Source: Flagellimonas nanhaiensis
GTDB lineage: Bacteria > Bacteroidota > Bacteroidia > Flavobacteriales > Flavobacteriaceae
Length of the DNA stretch: 64,000 bases
Direction of reading: 5' to 3'
NCBI RefSeq assembly: GCF_003382275.1
Contig: NZ_QTJX01000003.1
Location: 248,001 to 312,000 of the forward strand
The notes under the pieces are model-generated. The model was not told where the DNA came from, did not search any database, and saw nothing but the letters and a program-made list of their open reading frames with translations. The translations under genes and the position numbers were made by a program. Each line of letters begins with the position of its first letter. The first letter of the stretch is position 1. This document shows positions 51,913-60,594 of this stretch, piece after piece.

Positions 51913-52881
51913 TTAAGCGTTTTGGGCTTTAAATTCCTTTAATTTTTCGATGAGTTTGGGCACTACCTCAAAGGCATCACCAACAATACCATAATCCGCT
52001 GCCTTAAAGAAAGGAGCTTCTGGATCGTTATTGATAACCACTTTGGTTTTGGAGGCACTTACTCCCGCCAAATGTTGAATTGCGCCAGAAATACCAATGG
52101 CTATGTACAGATTACTGGCTACGGGTTTTCCAGTTTGTCCCACGTGCTCTCCATGAGGTCTCCATCCTAAATCGGATACGGGTTTAGAGCAAGCCGTGGC
52201 AGCTCCTAAAATCTCAGCCAATTCTTCTACCATTCCCCAATTTTCTGGGCCTTTTAGTCCACGACCTCCAGATACTACAATGTCAGCATCGGCAATGGTA
52301 GCTTTTCCTACTACTTTGTCCACATCTACAGATTTTGTAGTGAAATCTGCATCGCCCAGGGCAGGGGAGAAATCCTCCACTGAAGCGGAAACATTGTTTT
52401 CAACCATTCCAAAGGCATTATTGGAAACACCGATTACTTTAACCTCCGAGCTAATCTCGGTATGTGCAAAGCCTTTGTTACTGAATGCTGTTCTTTTTAC
52501 TACAAATGGTGAGGTGCTTTCCGGAGCTGCTACCACATTGGGAACATATCCTCCGTTTAGTTTGGTAGCAAGAATAGGGGCCAAAAACTTGGTGTCGGCA
52601 CTTGAACTTACTATGATTACTTTGGCACCTTCTGCTTCGGCAGCCTGAGTTAATGCGTTTGCATAGGCTTTTGCATTAAAGGTGTCCAGCTGGTCATTAC
52701 TGATCTTAAGAATTTTTGAGACTCCATAAGTGCCTAGAATATCATCTTCATTGGCATTGATGGTTACTGCGGTTACAGTGTCGCCAAGTTCCTGGGCCAC
52801 TTTGTGGGCGTATGAGGCAACTTCGAAAGCGTTCTTTTTGAACTTTCCTTTATCTGATTCTGTATATACTAATACTGGCAT
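51913..52881 (-). CDS. etfA: Electron transfer flavoprotein subunit alpha
   Basis: 322 residues. The C-terminal FAD-binding region is intact: VGQTGKPVASNLYIAIGISGAIQHLAG and NNDPEAPFFKAADYGIVGD. It passes electrons from acyl-CoA dehydrogenases of beta-oxidation to the quinone pool via ETF dehydrogenase. It is 18 bp downstream of etfB. Confidence 0.96.
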   Translation of the reverse strand: MPVLVYTESDKGKFKKNAFEVASYAHKVAQELGDTVTAVTINANEDDILGTYGVSKILKISNDQLDTFNAKAYANALTQAAEAEGAKVIIVSSSADTKFLAPILATKLNGGYVPNVVAAPESTSPFVVKRTAFSNKGFAHTEISSEVKVIGVSNNAFGMVENNVSASVEDFSPALGDADFTTKSVDVDKVVGKATIADADIVVSGGRGLKGPENWGMVEELAEILGAATACSKPVSDLGWRPHGEHVGQTGKPVASNLYIAIGISGAIQHLAGVSASKTKVVINNDPEAPFFKAADYGIVGDAFEVVPKLIEKLKEFKAQNA

Positions 52882-52899
52882 GTTTTCTAGATTCTAATT

Positions 52900-53646
52900 T
52901 TAAATAGCTTTGGCTTCATTGTGCAAAAGGTCCACCAACTCACCTACATTGTCGGCGTCAACCAGTTTTACGGGACCTTTGGCAGCAGGTTTTTCAAATT
53001 TTTGGTCCTGAGTGGGCTTTGGGGCGTCCACTGGTTCAACTACATTGAGAACCTTTTTTCTTGCCATCATAATTCCACGCATATTGGGAATACGAAGGTC
53101 ACTTTCTTCCACCAATCCTTTTTGTCCACCAATTACCAAGGGCAATTCAGTGCTAATGGTTTCTTTTCCACCATCAATTTCACGTAATGCGGTGGCATTT
53201 GAGCCGTCTATTTCCAAACCTATACAAGTGTTCACAAAATTCATGTCGAGAAGCGTTGCCACCATGCCCGGAACCATACCGCCATTGTAATCAATGGATT
53301 CTCTTCCGGCAATAACAAGGTCGTAACCTCCATTTTTGATTACTTCCGCAAGTTGCCTTGCCACAAAAAAACCATCGGTTGGTTCTGCGTTGATTCGAAT
53401 TGCTTCATCTGCTCCAATGGCCAAAGCCTTTCGAATGGTTGGTTCGGTCTGGGGACCGCCTACAGTGGCTACGTGCACTGCCGCTCCCTGCTTTTCTTTG
53501 AACCACATGGCCCGGGTAAGACCAAACTCGTCATTGGGATTTATAACAAATTGCACCCCGTTTGTGTCAAACTTGGTATCCCCTTCCGTAAAATTGATTT
53601 TGGAAGTGGTGTCCGGTACGTTGCTAATGCAAACTAAAATCTTCAT
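52900..53646 (-). CDS. etfB: Electron transfer flavoprotein subunit beta
   Basis: 248 residues. MKILVCISNVPDT, FVINPNDEFGLT and the DYNGGMVPGMVATLLDMNFV segment are typical. It is the first gene of the etfBA operon. Its promoter carries TATCTTTG at 53677-53670, and a 26-bp palindrome lies over the expected -33 position, so a dimeric repressor probably controls the operon. Confidence 0.96.
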   Translation of the reverse strand: MKILVCISNVPDTTSKINFTEGDTKFDTNGVQFVINPNDEFGLTRAMWFKEKQGAAVHVATVGGPQTEPTIRKALAIGADEAIRINAEPTDGFFVARQLAEVIKNGGYDLVIAGRESIDYNGGMVPGMVATLLDMNFVNTCIGLEIDGSNATALREIDGGKETISTELPLVIGGQKGLVEESDLRIPNMRGIMMARKKVLNVVEPVDAPKPTQDQKFEKPAAKGPVKLVDADNVGELVDLLHNEAKAI

Positions 53647-53669
53647 AGGTGTTATACATTTTATGGCCC

Positions 53670-53677
53670 CAAAGATA
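53670..53677 (-). promoter_or_regulatory. -7 element TATCTTTG of etfBA
   Basis: TAnnTTTG match on the minus strand, 23 bp upstream of the etfB ATG. The -33 position falls inside the palindrome at 53692-53717. Confidence 0.6.
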
Positions 53678-53691
53678 GGTATAAATTATAT

Positions 53692-53717
53692 AATTTATTA
53701 TGCATGCATAATAAATT
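53692..53717. promoter_or_regulatory. 26-bp perfect palindromic operator with TTATGCATGCATAA core
   Basis: Exact dyad symmetry over 26 bp centred at 53704/53705. It shares its central 16 bp with the site at 27417-27432. It overlaps the expected -33 region of the etfB promoter and is 104 bp from the divergent pdhB start. Confidence 0.75.
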
Positions 53718-53767
53718 TTGTTCAATTTTTTTGCTTTTTCCAAAAGGGTTGTTCTTGCAGTTTTTGC

Positions 53768-53775
53768 TATTTTTG
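53768..53775 (+). promoter_or_regulatory. Possible -7 element TATTTTTG of pdhB
   Basis: Matches TAnnTTTG, 45 bp before the pdhB ATG. A TTG lies 16 nt upstream, shorter than the usual 20. Confidence 0.4.
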
Positions 53776-53820
53776 CATGCGCTTTTTAGCACACAAAAAG
53801 AAACCTATTAGAACGATTCT

Positions 53821-54798
53821 ATGAAAACACTACAATTCAGGGAAGCGATTGCCGAGGCCATGTCCGAAGAAATGCGAAGTGATGATTCCATTTATTTGAT
53901 GGGAGAGGAGGTTGCCGAGTACAACGGAGCTTATAAGGCTTCCAAGGGAATGTTGGACGAGTTTGGCCCGGAGAGGGTATTGGATACACCTATCTCTGAG
54001 TTGGGTTTTGCTGGAATAGGAGTAGGTTCCGCCATGAACGGGAACCGTCCCATTATAGAGTTTATGACCTTTAACTTTTCTTTGGTCGGAATTGACCAAA
54101 TCATAAATAATGCGGCTAAGATCAGGCAAATGTCCGGAGGACAGTTTAATTGCCCCATTGTGTTTAGAGGACCAACAGCTTCAGCTGGACAATTGGCCGC
54201 TACGCACTCCCAAGCTTTTGAAAGCTGGTATGCCAACTGCCCGGGACTCAAAGTTGTGGTACCTTCAAACCCAGCCGATGCCAAAGGGTTGTTGAAGTCC
54301 TCAATCCGTGATGATGATCCAGTGATTTTTATGGAATCAGAACAGATGTATGGTGATAAAGGAGAGGTTCCAGAGGGAGAATACACCATTCCATTGGGTG
54401 TGGCGGATATCAAAAGAGAAGGAACGGACGTAACCATTGTTTCCTTCGGAAAAATTATCAAAGAGGCATACAAAGCGGCTGATGAATTGGAAAAAGAAGG
54501 AATAAGCTGCGAAATCATTGATTTACGTACCGTGCGACCAATGGACCATGATGCTATTCTTAATTCCGTGAAGAAAACCAACAGAATGGTAATTTTGGAA
54601 GAGGCTTGGCCTTTTGGCAATGTGGCGACGGAAATTATATACCATGTTCAGGACAAGGCGTTCGATTATTTGGATGCCCCCATCGTAAAACTTAATACGG
54701 CTGATACACCAGCACCGTATTCACCTGTTTTATTGGCAGAATGGCTTCCCAATCACAATGATGTGATCAAAGCTGTTAAGAAAGTGTTATATAAGTAA
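53821..54798 (+). CDS. pdhB: Pyruvate dehydrogenase E1 component, beta subunit
   Basis: 325 residues. KTLQFREAIAEAMSEEM, GEEVAEYNGAYKASKGM, LDTPISELGFAGIGVG and a C-terminal LEEAWPFGNVATEI are characteristic of the E1-beta transketolase-like subunit. With E1-alpha it decarboxylates pyruvate. No alpha-subunit or E2 gene is adjacent; in this window the gene is monocistronic and divergent from etfBA. Confidence 0.94.
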   Translation: MKTLQFREAIAEAMSEEMRSDDSIYLMGEEVAEYNGAYKASKGMLDEFGPERVLDTPISELGFAGIGVGSAMNGNRPIIEFMTFNFSLVGIDQIINNAAKIRQMSGGQFNCPIVFRGPTASAGQLAATHSQAFESWYANCPGLKVVVPSNPADAKGLLKSSIRDDDPVIFMESEQMYGDKGEVPEGEYTIPLGVADIKREGTDVTIVSFGKIIKEAYKAADELEKEGISCEIIDLRTVRPMDHDAILNSVKKTNRMVILEEAWPFGNVATEIIYHVQDKAFDYLDAPIVKLNTADTPAPYSPVLLAEWLPNHNDVIKAVKKVLYK

Positions 54799-54823
54799 AG
54801 GAATAAGATTTGTAAACTATATT

Positions 54824-54856
54824 AGCCCCGCAAATTTTTTGCTGGGGCTTTTTTTT
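54824..54856 (+). terminator. Terminator after pdhB
   Basis: AGCCCC...GGGGCT with an inner GCAAA/TTTGC stem and a long T-run. Confidence 0.85.
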
Positions 54857-54958
54857 AAGGAACAGTTTTTGATTAGAAATTACTTTTTTGCCAAATAGTA
54901 CCAAAATGATGAAAAAACCTACGTAGGATTTTTTTCGGTAGTCCCATATATCAAAAAC

Positions 54959-57454
54959 ATGAAACGATTTCTTGTTGTTTTTTCCTTTCTATCTTTTTTT
55001 TCGGTTTTCTCGCAGACCAAAGTTGGTGGTATTATAGTGGATGAATCGGGTCAACCGGTAGCCTTTGCCAACATAATCTTTAAAGATTCCTATGAAGGAA
55101 CCATTACCAATGATAATGGTCGATTCTATTTAGAGTCTGACGATACTTACGAAACTATTGTGGTATCCTTTATTGGCTACGAGACCAAAGAGATTCCACT
55201 GCCCCAAAAAGTCAACTACGATCTGGAAATTGTGCTCAATGAAACGGCAGAGCAACTCAAGGAAGTTGTGGTATACACAGGAAAACAATCAAAAAAGGAT
55301 AATCCTGCGATTGAGATTCTGAAAAAGATATGGGCGAAGAAAAGAGAGAATGGGGTCCGTAAATTTAAACAGTACCAATACGATAAGTACGAGAAAATTG
55401 AGTTTGACCTGAATACCATAGACAGCGCTATGATCAAGAGCAAGCTGTTCAAAGGGCTCGAATTTATGTTTGATAATCTTGATACTTCCCGCGTAACTGG
55501 AAAAACCTACCTCCCTTTCTTTTTAAATGAGAGTTTTTCCAGGGTTTACGGAGATAACCAATTCCAAAGGGAAAAAGAAGATGTGCTAGGAAACAAAAAC
55601 TCTGGTTTTGAAGGTAATCAGGCCATCACGGCTTTTGTGGAAGACCTTTATTCAGATTATGACATTTACAATAACTATTTGAAGTTCTTTGATAAAAGTT
55701 TTACCAGTCCCTTATCAAAAACAGGAGTGGATACATATAATTATGTATTATCGGACAGTACCTATATAGATGACAAATGGTGCTACAACATCATCTATTA
55801 TCCCAGACGAAAGAACGAGCTTACGTTTAAGGGGGATTTTTGGGTAAACGATACCACATATGCGATTAAAAAAATCAATATGCAGGTCACTAAAAGTGCC
55901 AACATCAATTGGGTGAAGGAAATTTATATTGAGCAGGATTTTGATGTGGTCAATGACTCTGTGTTTCTTTTGAAAAGGGATTACATGCTGAGTGATTTCA
56001 GTTTTTCCAAAAAAGAAAAATCAAAGGGTGTGTATGGCAAACGCACCACGGTCTATGACAATTATGCTTTTGATATCAAAAGACAGGAAGAATTCTATAA
56101 AACTGCGTCTGACCCTTATGATCCAAGGATTTTTAGACGGGACAGCACCTTTTGGAAAAATGCCCGTTTGGAGAGTTTGAACGATGACGAATCGGGAATC
56201 TTCAAAATGTTGGATACGTTGAAGACCGTTCCTAAATTTAAGACCTACTATGACATTGTCAGTATTCTGAGTTCGGGATATGTGGAAATTGACAAATGGA
56301 ACATAGACCTTGGTGATATTTACAGCACCTTTGGTTTCAATGATGCCGAAGGAACCAGAATTCGAGCAGGAGCCCGAACCTATTTTGGCCAGAATGATAC
56401 CTGGCGCTTGGAAGGCTATATGGCCTATGGATTTTCGGATAGAAAATTCAAACACGGATTTTCGGGGAAATTCCTGTTGGACAGAAAAACTAGACTAATC
56501 CTCTCAGGAGGAAACAGAAGGGATATTGAACAGCTGGGTCTTAGCCTTACCAGTACCAATGATGTATTGGGAAGGAGTATAGCCTCGTCGTCTTTGGTGA
56601 CGGTGGGATCAAATGATCGACTGACCAACATCAATTTATCTACACTGGGCCTTGAGATGGAACCTGTAAAGAATTTTAGAATACGGTTCGGAGGTTCTTT
56701 CCGTACCCTGGGTTCTGCGCTTCCTGATGCCTTTAGTCTGGACTATGTGGATGCGGATTCTCCAACGGGAGTATCTTCAGAAGTAAAACAGTTTGACCTA
56801 ACCTCTACTTTGATCTATACCCCAGGAAAAAGAACCATTGGATATGGTGTAGAAAGATTGAACATCAACGATAACCATAGTACTTTGGTCTTGAGCTATA
56901 CCAAAGGTATAGAAGGTTTTTTGGAAAGTGATTTTGATTATGAACGCCTTCAGTTTTCTTATAAGCAGCCGTGGCAAATTGGAGGGTTTGGTAGGCTGAC
57001 CAGCAGTTTGGAGCTGGGTAAGACTTTTGGGGAGGTTCCTTTGGGATTGTTGAGTGTTGTTCCCGGAAACCAGACATTGTTTTCATTGTACAATACATTT
57101 CCCAATCTCGATTTTTACGAATTTGTGACCGATACCTATGCAACCTTGCATTTGGAGCACAATTTTAACGGAAGGTTATTTTCTAGGGTTCCTTTGCTTA
57201 GAAAATTCAATCTAAGGGAAATTGTGGCACTAAGAGGGGCTTGGGGTCAACTTTCCGATGAAAACATTGCCTTGAGTGCTCCTACAAATATTCCTTTGAT
57301 CGCTCCCGATGAAAAGATTTATTGGGAATATTCCTTTGGAGTTGGGAACATATTTAAAATCCTGCGGATAGACTTCAATTTCCGTGGCAACTATTTGGAC
57401 AACCCAGATGCCCGACGCTTTGGGATTACAGGAACCTTTGGATTTAATTTTTAA
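54959..57454 (+). CDS. DUF5686 family outer-membrane protein with carboxypeptidase-like regulatory domain
   Basis: 831 residues. Signal peptide to FSQ (residue 19), then a CarboxypepD-regulatory-like beta-sandwich (about 20-105: KVGGIIVDESGQPVAFANI). The DUF5686 region follows, with a barrel-like C-terminal half ending GTFGFNF. Such proteins are common in Bacteroidota outer membranes, resemble TonB-dependent receptor ends without a plug, and have unknown function. Flanked by terminator-separated genes, it appears monocistronic. Confidence 0.85.
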   Translation: MKRFLVVFSFLSFFSVFSQTKVGGIIVDESGQPVAFANIIFKDSYEGTITNDNGRFYLESDDTYETIVVSFIGYETKEIPLPQKVNYDLEIVLNETAEQLKEVVVYTGKQSKKDNPAIEILKKIWAKKRENGVRKFKQYQYDKYEKIEFDLNTIDSAMIKSKLFKGLEFMFDNLDTSRVTGKTYLPFFLNESFSRVYGDNQFQREKEDVLGNKNSGFEGNQAITAFVEDLYSDYDIYNNYLKFFDKSFTSPLSKTGVDTYNYVLSDSTYIDDKWCYNIIYYPRRKNELTFKGDFWVNDTTYAIKKINMQVTKSANINWVKEIYIEQDFDVVNDSVFLLKRDYMLSDFSFSKKEKSKGVYGKRTTVYDNYAFDIKRQEEFYKTASDPYDPRIFRRDSTFWKNARLESLNDDESGIFKMLDTLKTVPKFKTYYDIVSILSSGYVEIDKWNIDLGDIYSTFGFNDAEGTRIRAGARTYFGQNDTWRLEGYMAYGFSDRKFKHGFSGKFLLDRKTRLILSGGNRRDIEQLGLSLTSTNDVLGRSIASSSLVTVGSNDRLTNINLSTLGLEMEPVKNFRIRFGGSFRTLGSALPDAFSLDYVDADSPTGVSSEVKQFDLTSTLIYTPGKRTIGYGVERLNINDNHSTLVLSYTKGIEGFLESDFDYERLQFSYKQPWQIGGFGRLTSSLELGKTFGEVPLGLLSVVPGNQTLFSLYNTFPNLDFYEFVTDTYATLHLEHNFNGRLFSRVPLLRKFNLREIVALRGAWGQLSDENIALSAPTNIPLIAPDEKIYWEYSFGVGNIFKILRIDFNFRGNYLDNPDARRFGITGTFGFNF

Positions 57455-57501
57455 TTAATATTAAAGACCCAATTTCTTCAACCCAATCCACTTCTACTAC
57501 C

Positions 57502-57509
57502 TATTTTTG
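57502..57509 (+). promoter_or_regulatory. -7 element TATTTTTG of ppa
   Basis: Matches TAnnTTTG, 14 bp before the ppa ATG; no clear -33 TTG. Confidence 0.45.
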
Positions 57510-57523
57510 CAAAAAATAAAATA

Positions 57524-58051
57524 ATGTCCAAAAAGAAGCAGGTTACCTTTGATGTATTGATAGAAATCCCAAAAGGAAGCAGGAACAAGTACGAATATGA
57601 TTTCGCCCTCAATAAAATCCGGTTTGATCGTACTCTTTTTTCCTCAATGATGTATCCTGGAGATTATGGTTTTGTGCCCGAGACCCTGGCCTTGGACCAA
57701 GACCCGCTTGATGTGTTGGTGCTGGGAACAGAGCCCACCTATCCAATGGTGGTGATGGAGGTGAAGCCAATAGGGGTATTCCATATGACAGATGAAAAAG
57801 GACCCGATGAAAAAATCATCTGCGTACCCATATCAGACCCCATTTGGAACAAAAGAAACGACATCAAAGATTTGAATCCGCATCGTCTTAAGGAAATTGA
57901 ACACTTCTTCCAGGTATATAAAGATTTGGAGGAAAAGAAAGTTGATACCGGAGGTTGGGGAGATGTAAACGAAGCGATTGAAATTTATCATCAATGCGTA
58001 AAACGTTACGAGGAAAGCGAACACAAAAAGAAACGCACCTTTACTATTTAA
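57524..58051 (+). CDS. ppa: Inorganic pyrophosphatase, soluble family I
   Basis: 175 residues. The metal-binding signature DQDPLDVLVLG (the DxDPxD motif) follows YPGDYGFVPETL; Lys and Tyr residues of the active site are in KYEYDFALNKIRFDR. It hydrolyses PPi released by biosynthesis. A membrane pyrophosphatase gene follows 112 bp downstream in the same direction, so the cell encodes both PPi-removal routes side by side. Confidence 0.95.
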   Translation: MSKKKQVTFDVLIEIPKGSRNKYEYDFALNKIRFDRTLFSSMMYPGDYGFVPETLALDQDPLDVLVLGTEPTYPMVVMEVKPIGVFHMTDEKGPDEKIICVPISDPIWNKRNDIKDLNPHRLKEIEHFFQVYKDLEEKKVDTGGWGDVNEAIEIYHQCVKRYEESEHKKKRTFTI

Positions 58052-58121
58052 TGATTTTGCAAACAGATATATGCGCTTTCTTCCGACAAAAGCCCATTTT
58101 TTTTATTAGTCTGTATTTTAC

Positions 58122-58129
58122 TACTTTTG
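58122..58129 (+). promoter_or_regulatory. -7 element TACTTTTG of hppA
   Basis: Matches TAnnTTTG, 34 bp before the hppA ATG; the -33 position has no TTG. Confidence 0.45.
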
Positions 58130-58163
58130 CTGCCACTTAAAATTTCTTAAATAACTACAAACT

Positions 58164-60545
58164 ATGGATTTAATCGTAAAATTTTTGCCCGCATTTGGTG
58201 TCCTGGGCTTGCTCTACGTATTCATTAAGAACGTATGGGTTTCAAAACAGGAAGTAGGGGATGATAAAATGGCAAGAATAGCCAAGAACATTGCTGATGG
58301 TGCAATGTCATTTCTAAAAGCGGAGTATAAAATACTAAGCATTTTTGTAATTGCAGTAGCCATTCTTTTGTTCTTCAAGGGAAGCAATGAGCAAGGCTCC
58401 AACGGAATGGTTGCCGTTTCTTTCGTGGTCGGTGCCATTTGTTCGGCATTGGCTGGTTTCATTGGAATGAAGGTAGCTACAAAAGCTAATGTTAGAACAA
58501 CAAATGCTGCTAGAAAATCCCTAGGTAAGGCCTTGGAAGTGGCTTTCGCCGGTGGTGCTGTTATGGGTCTTGGTGTTGTTGGATTGGGCGTATTGGGATT
58601 GAGCGTACTTTTTATGATCTATAGTGGACAAGGATGGGAATTGGCAGAAGTATTGAACGTACTTTCAGGATTCTCTCTGGGAGCCTCATCCATAGCACTT
58701 TTTGCACGTGTAGGGGGTGGAATTTATACAAAAGCAGCTGACGTAGGTGCTGACCTTGTTGGTAAAGTGGAAGCTGGTATTCCTGAAGATCATCCACTTA
58801 ACCCTGCAACTATTGCTGATAACGTTGGTGACAACGTTGGGGATGTAGCAGGTATGGGTGCTGACCTTTTTGAATCTTATGTAGGTTCCATCATTGGTAC
58901 CATGGTATTGGGAGCTATTATTGTTACTCCTGATTTTGATGGTCTTGGAGCAGTTTACTTGCCATTGGCGTTGGCTGCGGTTGGAATCATCATGTCCATC
59001 ATTGGTACTTTCTTTGTAAGAGTTAAAGATGGTGGTAACCCACAAACTGCATTGAACATTGGAGAATTTGGTTCTGCTGGTTTGATGTTGGTTGCCTCTT
59101 ACTTTTTGATCAACGGATTTATTCCTGAGTCCATTGAAGGACTTCCATTTGGAGCAATGGGTGTATTCTGGGCAACTATCTCTGGATTGGTAGCCGGATT
59201 GCTTGTTGGTAAGGTAACAGAGTACTACACAGGAACAGGTACAAAACCTGTAAACTCAATTGTACGTCAATCAGAGACAGGTTCTGCAACCAATATCATA
59301 GCGGGACTTGGTGTAGGTATGATGTCTACAATGATTCCGATTTTATTGATTGCAGCTGCAATCATCGTTTCCCACCACTTTGCTGGTCTTTACGGTATTG
59401 CAATTGCTGCAGTAGGTATGTTAGCGAATACTGGAATTCAGTTGGCTGTTGATGCATACGGACCAATTTCCGATAACGCTGGTGGCATTGCTGAGATGGC
59501 CGAATTACCAAGTGAAGTTAGGGAGCGTACAGATAAATTGGATGCCGTGGGTAACACCACTGCTGCCATTGGTAAAGGTTTTGCAATTGCTTCTGCGGCG
59601 TTGACTGCTTTGGCTTTGTTCGCTGCATTTATGCAGACTGCGGGTGTTGAATCCATCGACGTTTCGCAGCCTAAGATTATGGCAGGTCTTTTGATCGGTG
59701 GTATGTTGCCATTTGTTTTCTCTGCATTGTCCATGAATGCTGTTGGACGTGCAGCAATGGCTATGATCGAGGAAGTCCGTCGTCAGTTCAGGGATATTCC
59801 TGCGCTAAAAAATGCATTGGAAATCATGGTGAAATATGATTCCGATTTATCAAATGCAACTGAGGAAGACCGTAAGATTTTTGATGCCGCCGATGGTGTT
59901 GCTGAATATGATAAGTGTGTTGCTATCTCCACTACTGCTTCGATTAAGGAAATGGTATTGCCTGGATTGTTGGCAATCGCTGTTCCTGTTGCGGTTGGAT
60001 TCCTTGGAGGAGCCAATATGCTTGGAGGTTTGTTGGCCGGGGTAACCACTGCTGGTGTACTTATGGCGATTTTCCAATCCAATGCCGGTGGTGCATGGGA
60101 TAATGCCAAGAAGACCATCGAAAGTGAAGGTCGCAAAGGTAGTGATGCCCACAAAGCCGCAGTCGTTGGTGATACTGTTGGTGATCCATTTAAAGATACT
60201 TCAGGGCCTTCCTTGAACATTTTGTTGAAATTGATGTCGGTTGTGGCTCTTGTAATAGCGCCAAGTTTGGTGAGTTTGACTCCTGCAGATGAGGTAAGCA
60301 TGCTAAAGACTGACGGAGCAACAATTTCTATCACCACAGACGGAATGAAGGAAACTGTACCAACTGAGAAGAAATTCAAAGTGGAAATCAGTAATACCAC
60401 TGAAGGTTCTTTCAAAGCTGTAGTTACTTCTACAATGGAGGCCAACGGCGAAAAAATGGAAGAAATTGAAGAATTTGTAGGTTCCACAAAAGAAGAAGTG
60501 GAACAAAAGGTTGAAGCTTATAAAAATGCTGCATCCATAAAATAA
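58164..60545 (+). CDS. hppA: Membrane-bound K+-dependent pyrophosphatase (ion-pumping)
   Basis: 793 residues with about 16 helices to near residue 700. The PPi site is [35 protein letters not shown] near 190-225 and a second acidic site is [18 protein letters not shown] near 670. Ala in [10 protein letters not shown] near 465 marks the K+-dependent subfamily, which includes Na+ pumps; the ion cannot be fixed by eye. Beyond the last helix is a hydrophilic, Glu/Lys/Thr-rich tail of about 88 residues not usual in the family. Confidence 0.95.
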   Translation: MDLIVKFLPAFGVLGLLYVFIKNVWVSKQEVGDDKMARIAKNIADGAMSFLKAEYKILSIFVIAVAILLFFKGSNEQGSNGMVAVSFVVGAICSALAGFIGMKVATKANVRTTNAARKSLGKALEVAFAGGAVMGLGVVGLGVLGLSVLFMIYSGQGWELAEVLNVLSGFSLGASSIALFARVGGGIYTKAADVGADLVGKVEAGIPEDHPLNPATIADNVGDNVGDVAGMGADLFESYVGSIIGTMVLGAIIVTPDFDGLGAVYLPLALAAVGIIMSIIGTFFVRVKDGGNPQTALNIGEFGSAGLMLVASYFLINGFIPESIEGLPFGAMGVFWATISGLVAGLLVGKVTEYYTGTGTKPVNSIVRQSETGSATNIIAGLGVGMMSTMIPILLIAAAIIVSHHFAGLYGIAIAAVGMLANTGIQLAVDAYGPISDNAGGIAEMAELPSEVRERTDKLDAVGNTTAAIGKGFAIASAALTALALFAAFMQTAGVESIDVSQPKIMAGLLIGGMLPFVFSALSMNAVGRAAMAMIEEVRRQFRDIPALKNALEIMVKYDSDLSNATEEDRKIFDAADGVAEYDKCVAISTTASIKEMVLPGLLAIAVPVAVGFLGGANMLGGLLAGVTTAGVLMAIFQSNAGGAWDNAKKTIESEGRKGSDAHKAAVVGDTVGDPFKDTSGPSLNILLKLMSVVALVIAPSLVSLTPADEVSMLKTDGATISITTDGMKETVPTEKKFKVEISNTTEGSFKAVVTSTMEANGEKMEEIEEFVGSTKEEVEQKVEAYKNAASIK

Positions 60546-60565
60546 CTTCTGTATTTAAGAAAAAG

Positions 60566-60594
60566 AAAACCACGCCAATGGCGTGGTTTTTTTT
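60566..60594 (+). terminator. Bidirectional terminator between hppA and the PQQ dehydrogenase gene
   Basis: AAAACCACGCC pairs with GGCGTGGTTTT around AAT, with T-runs on both strands; the two genes are convergent. Confidence 0.85.

Noticed and set aside
53931..54620. 229-residue minus-strand frame inside pdhB
   Set aside because: Shadow of a clear E1-beta gene, with no start context or family resemblance.
59783..60487. 234-residue minus-strand frame inside hppA
   Set aside because: Antisense of a highly conserved pyrophosphatase gene; composition is Ser/Thr/Ala-rich noise without motifs.
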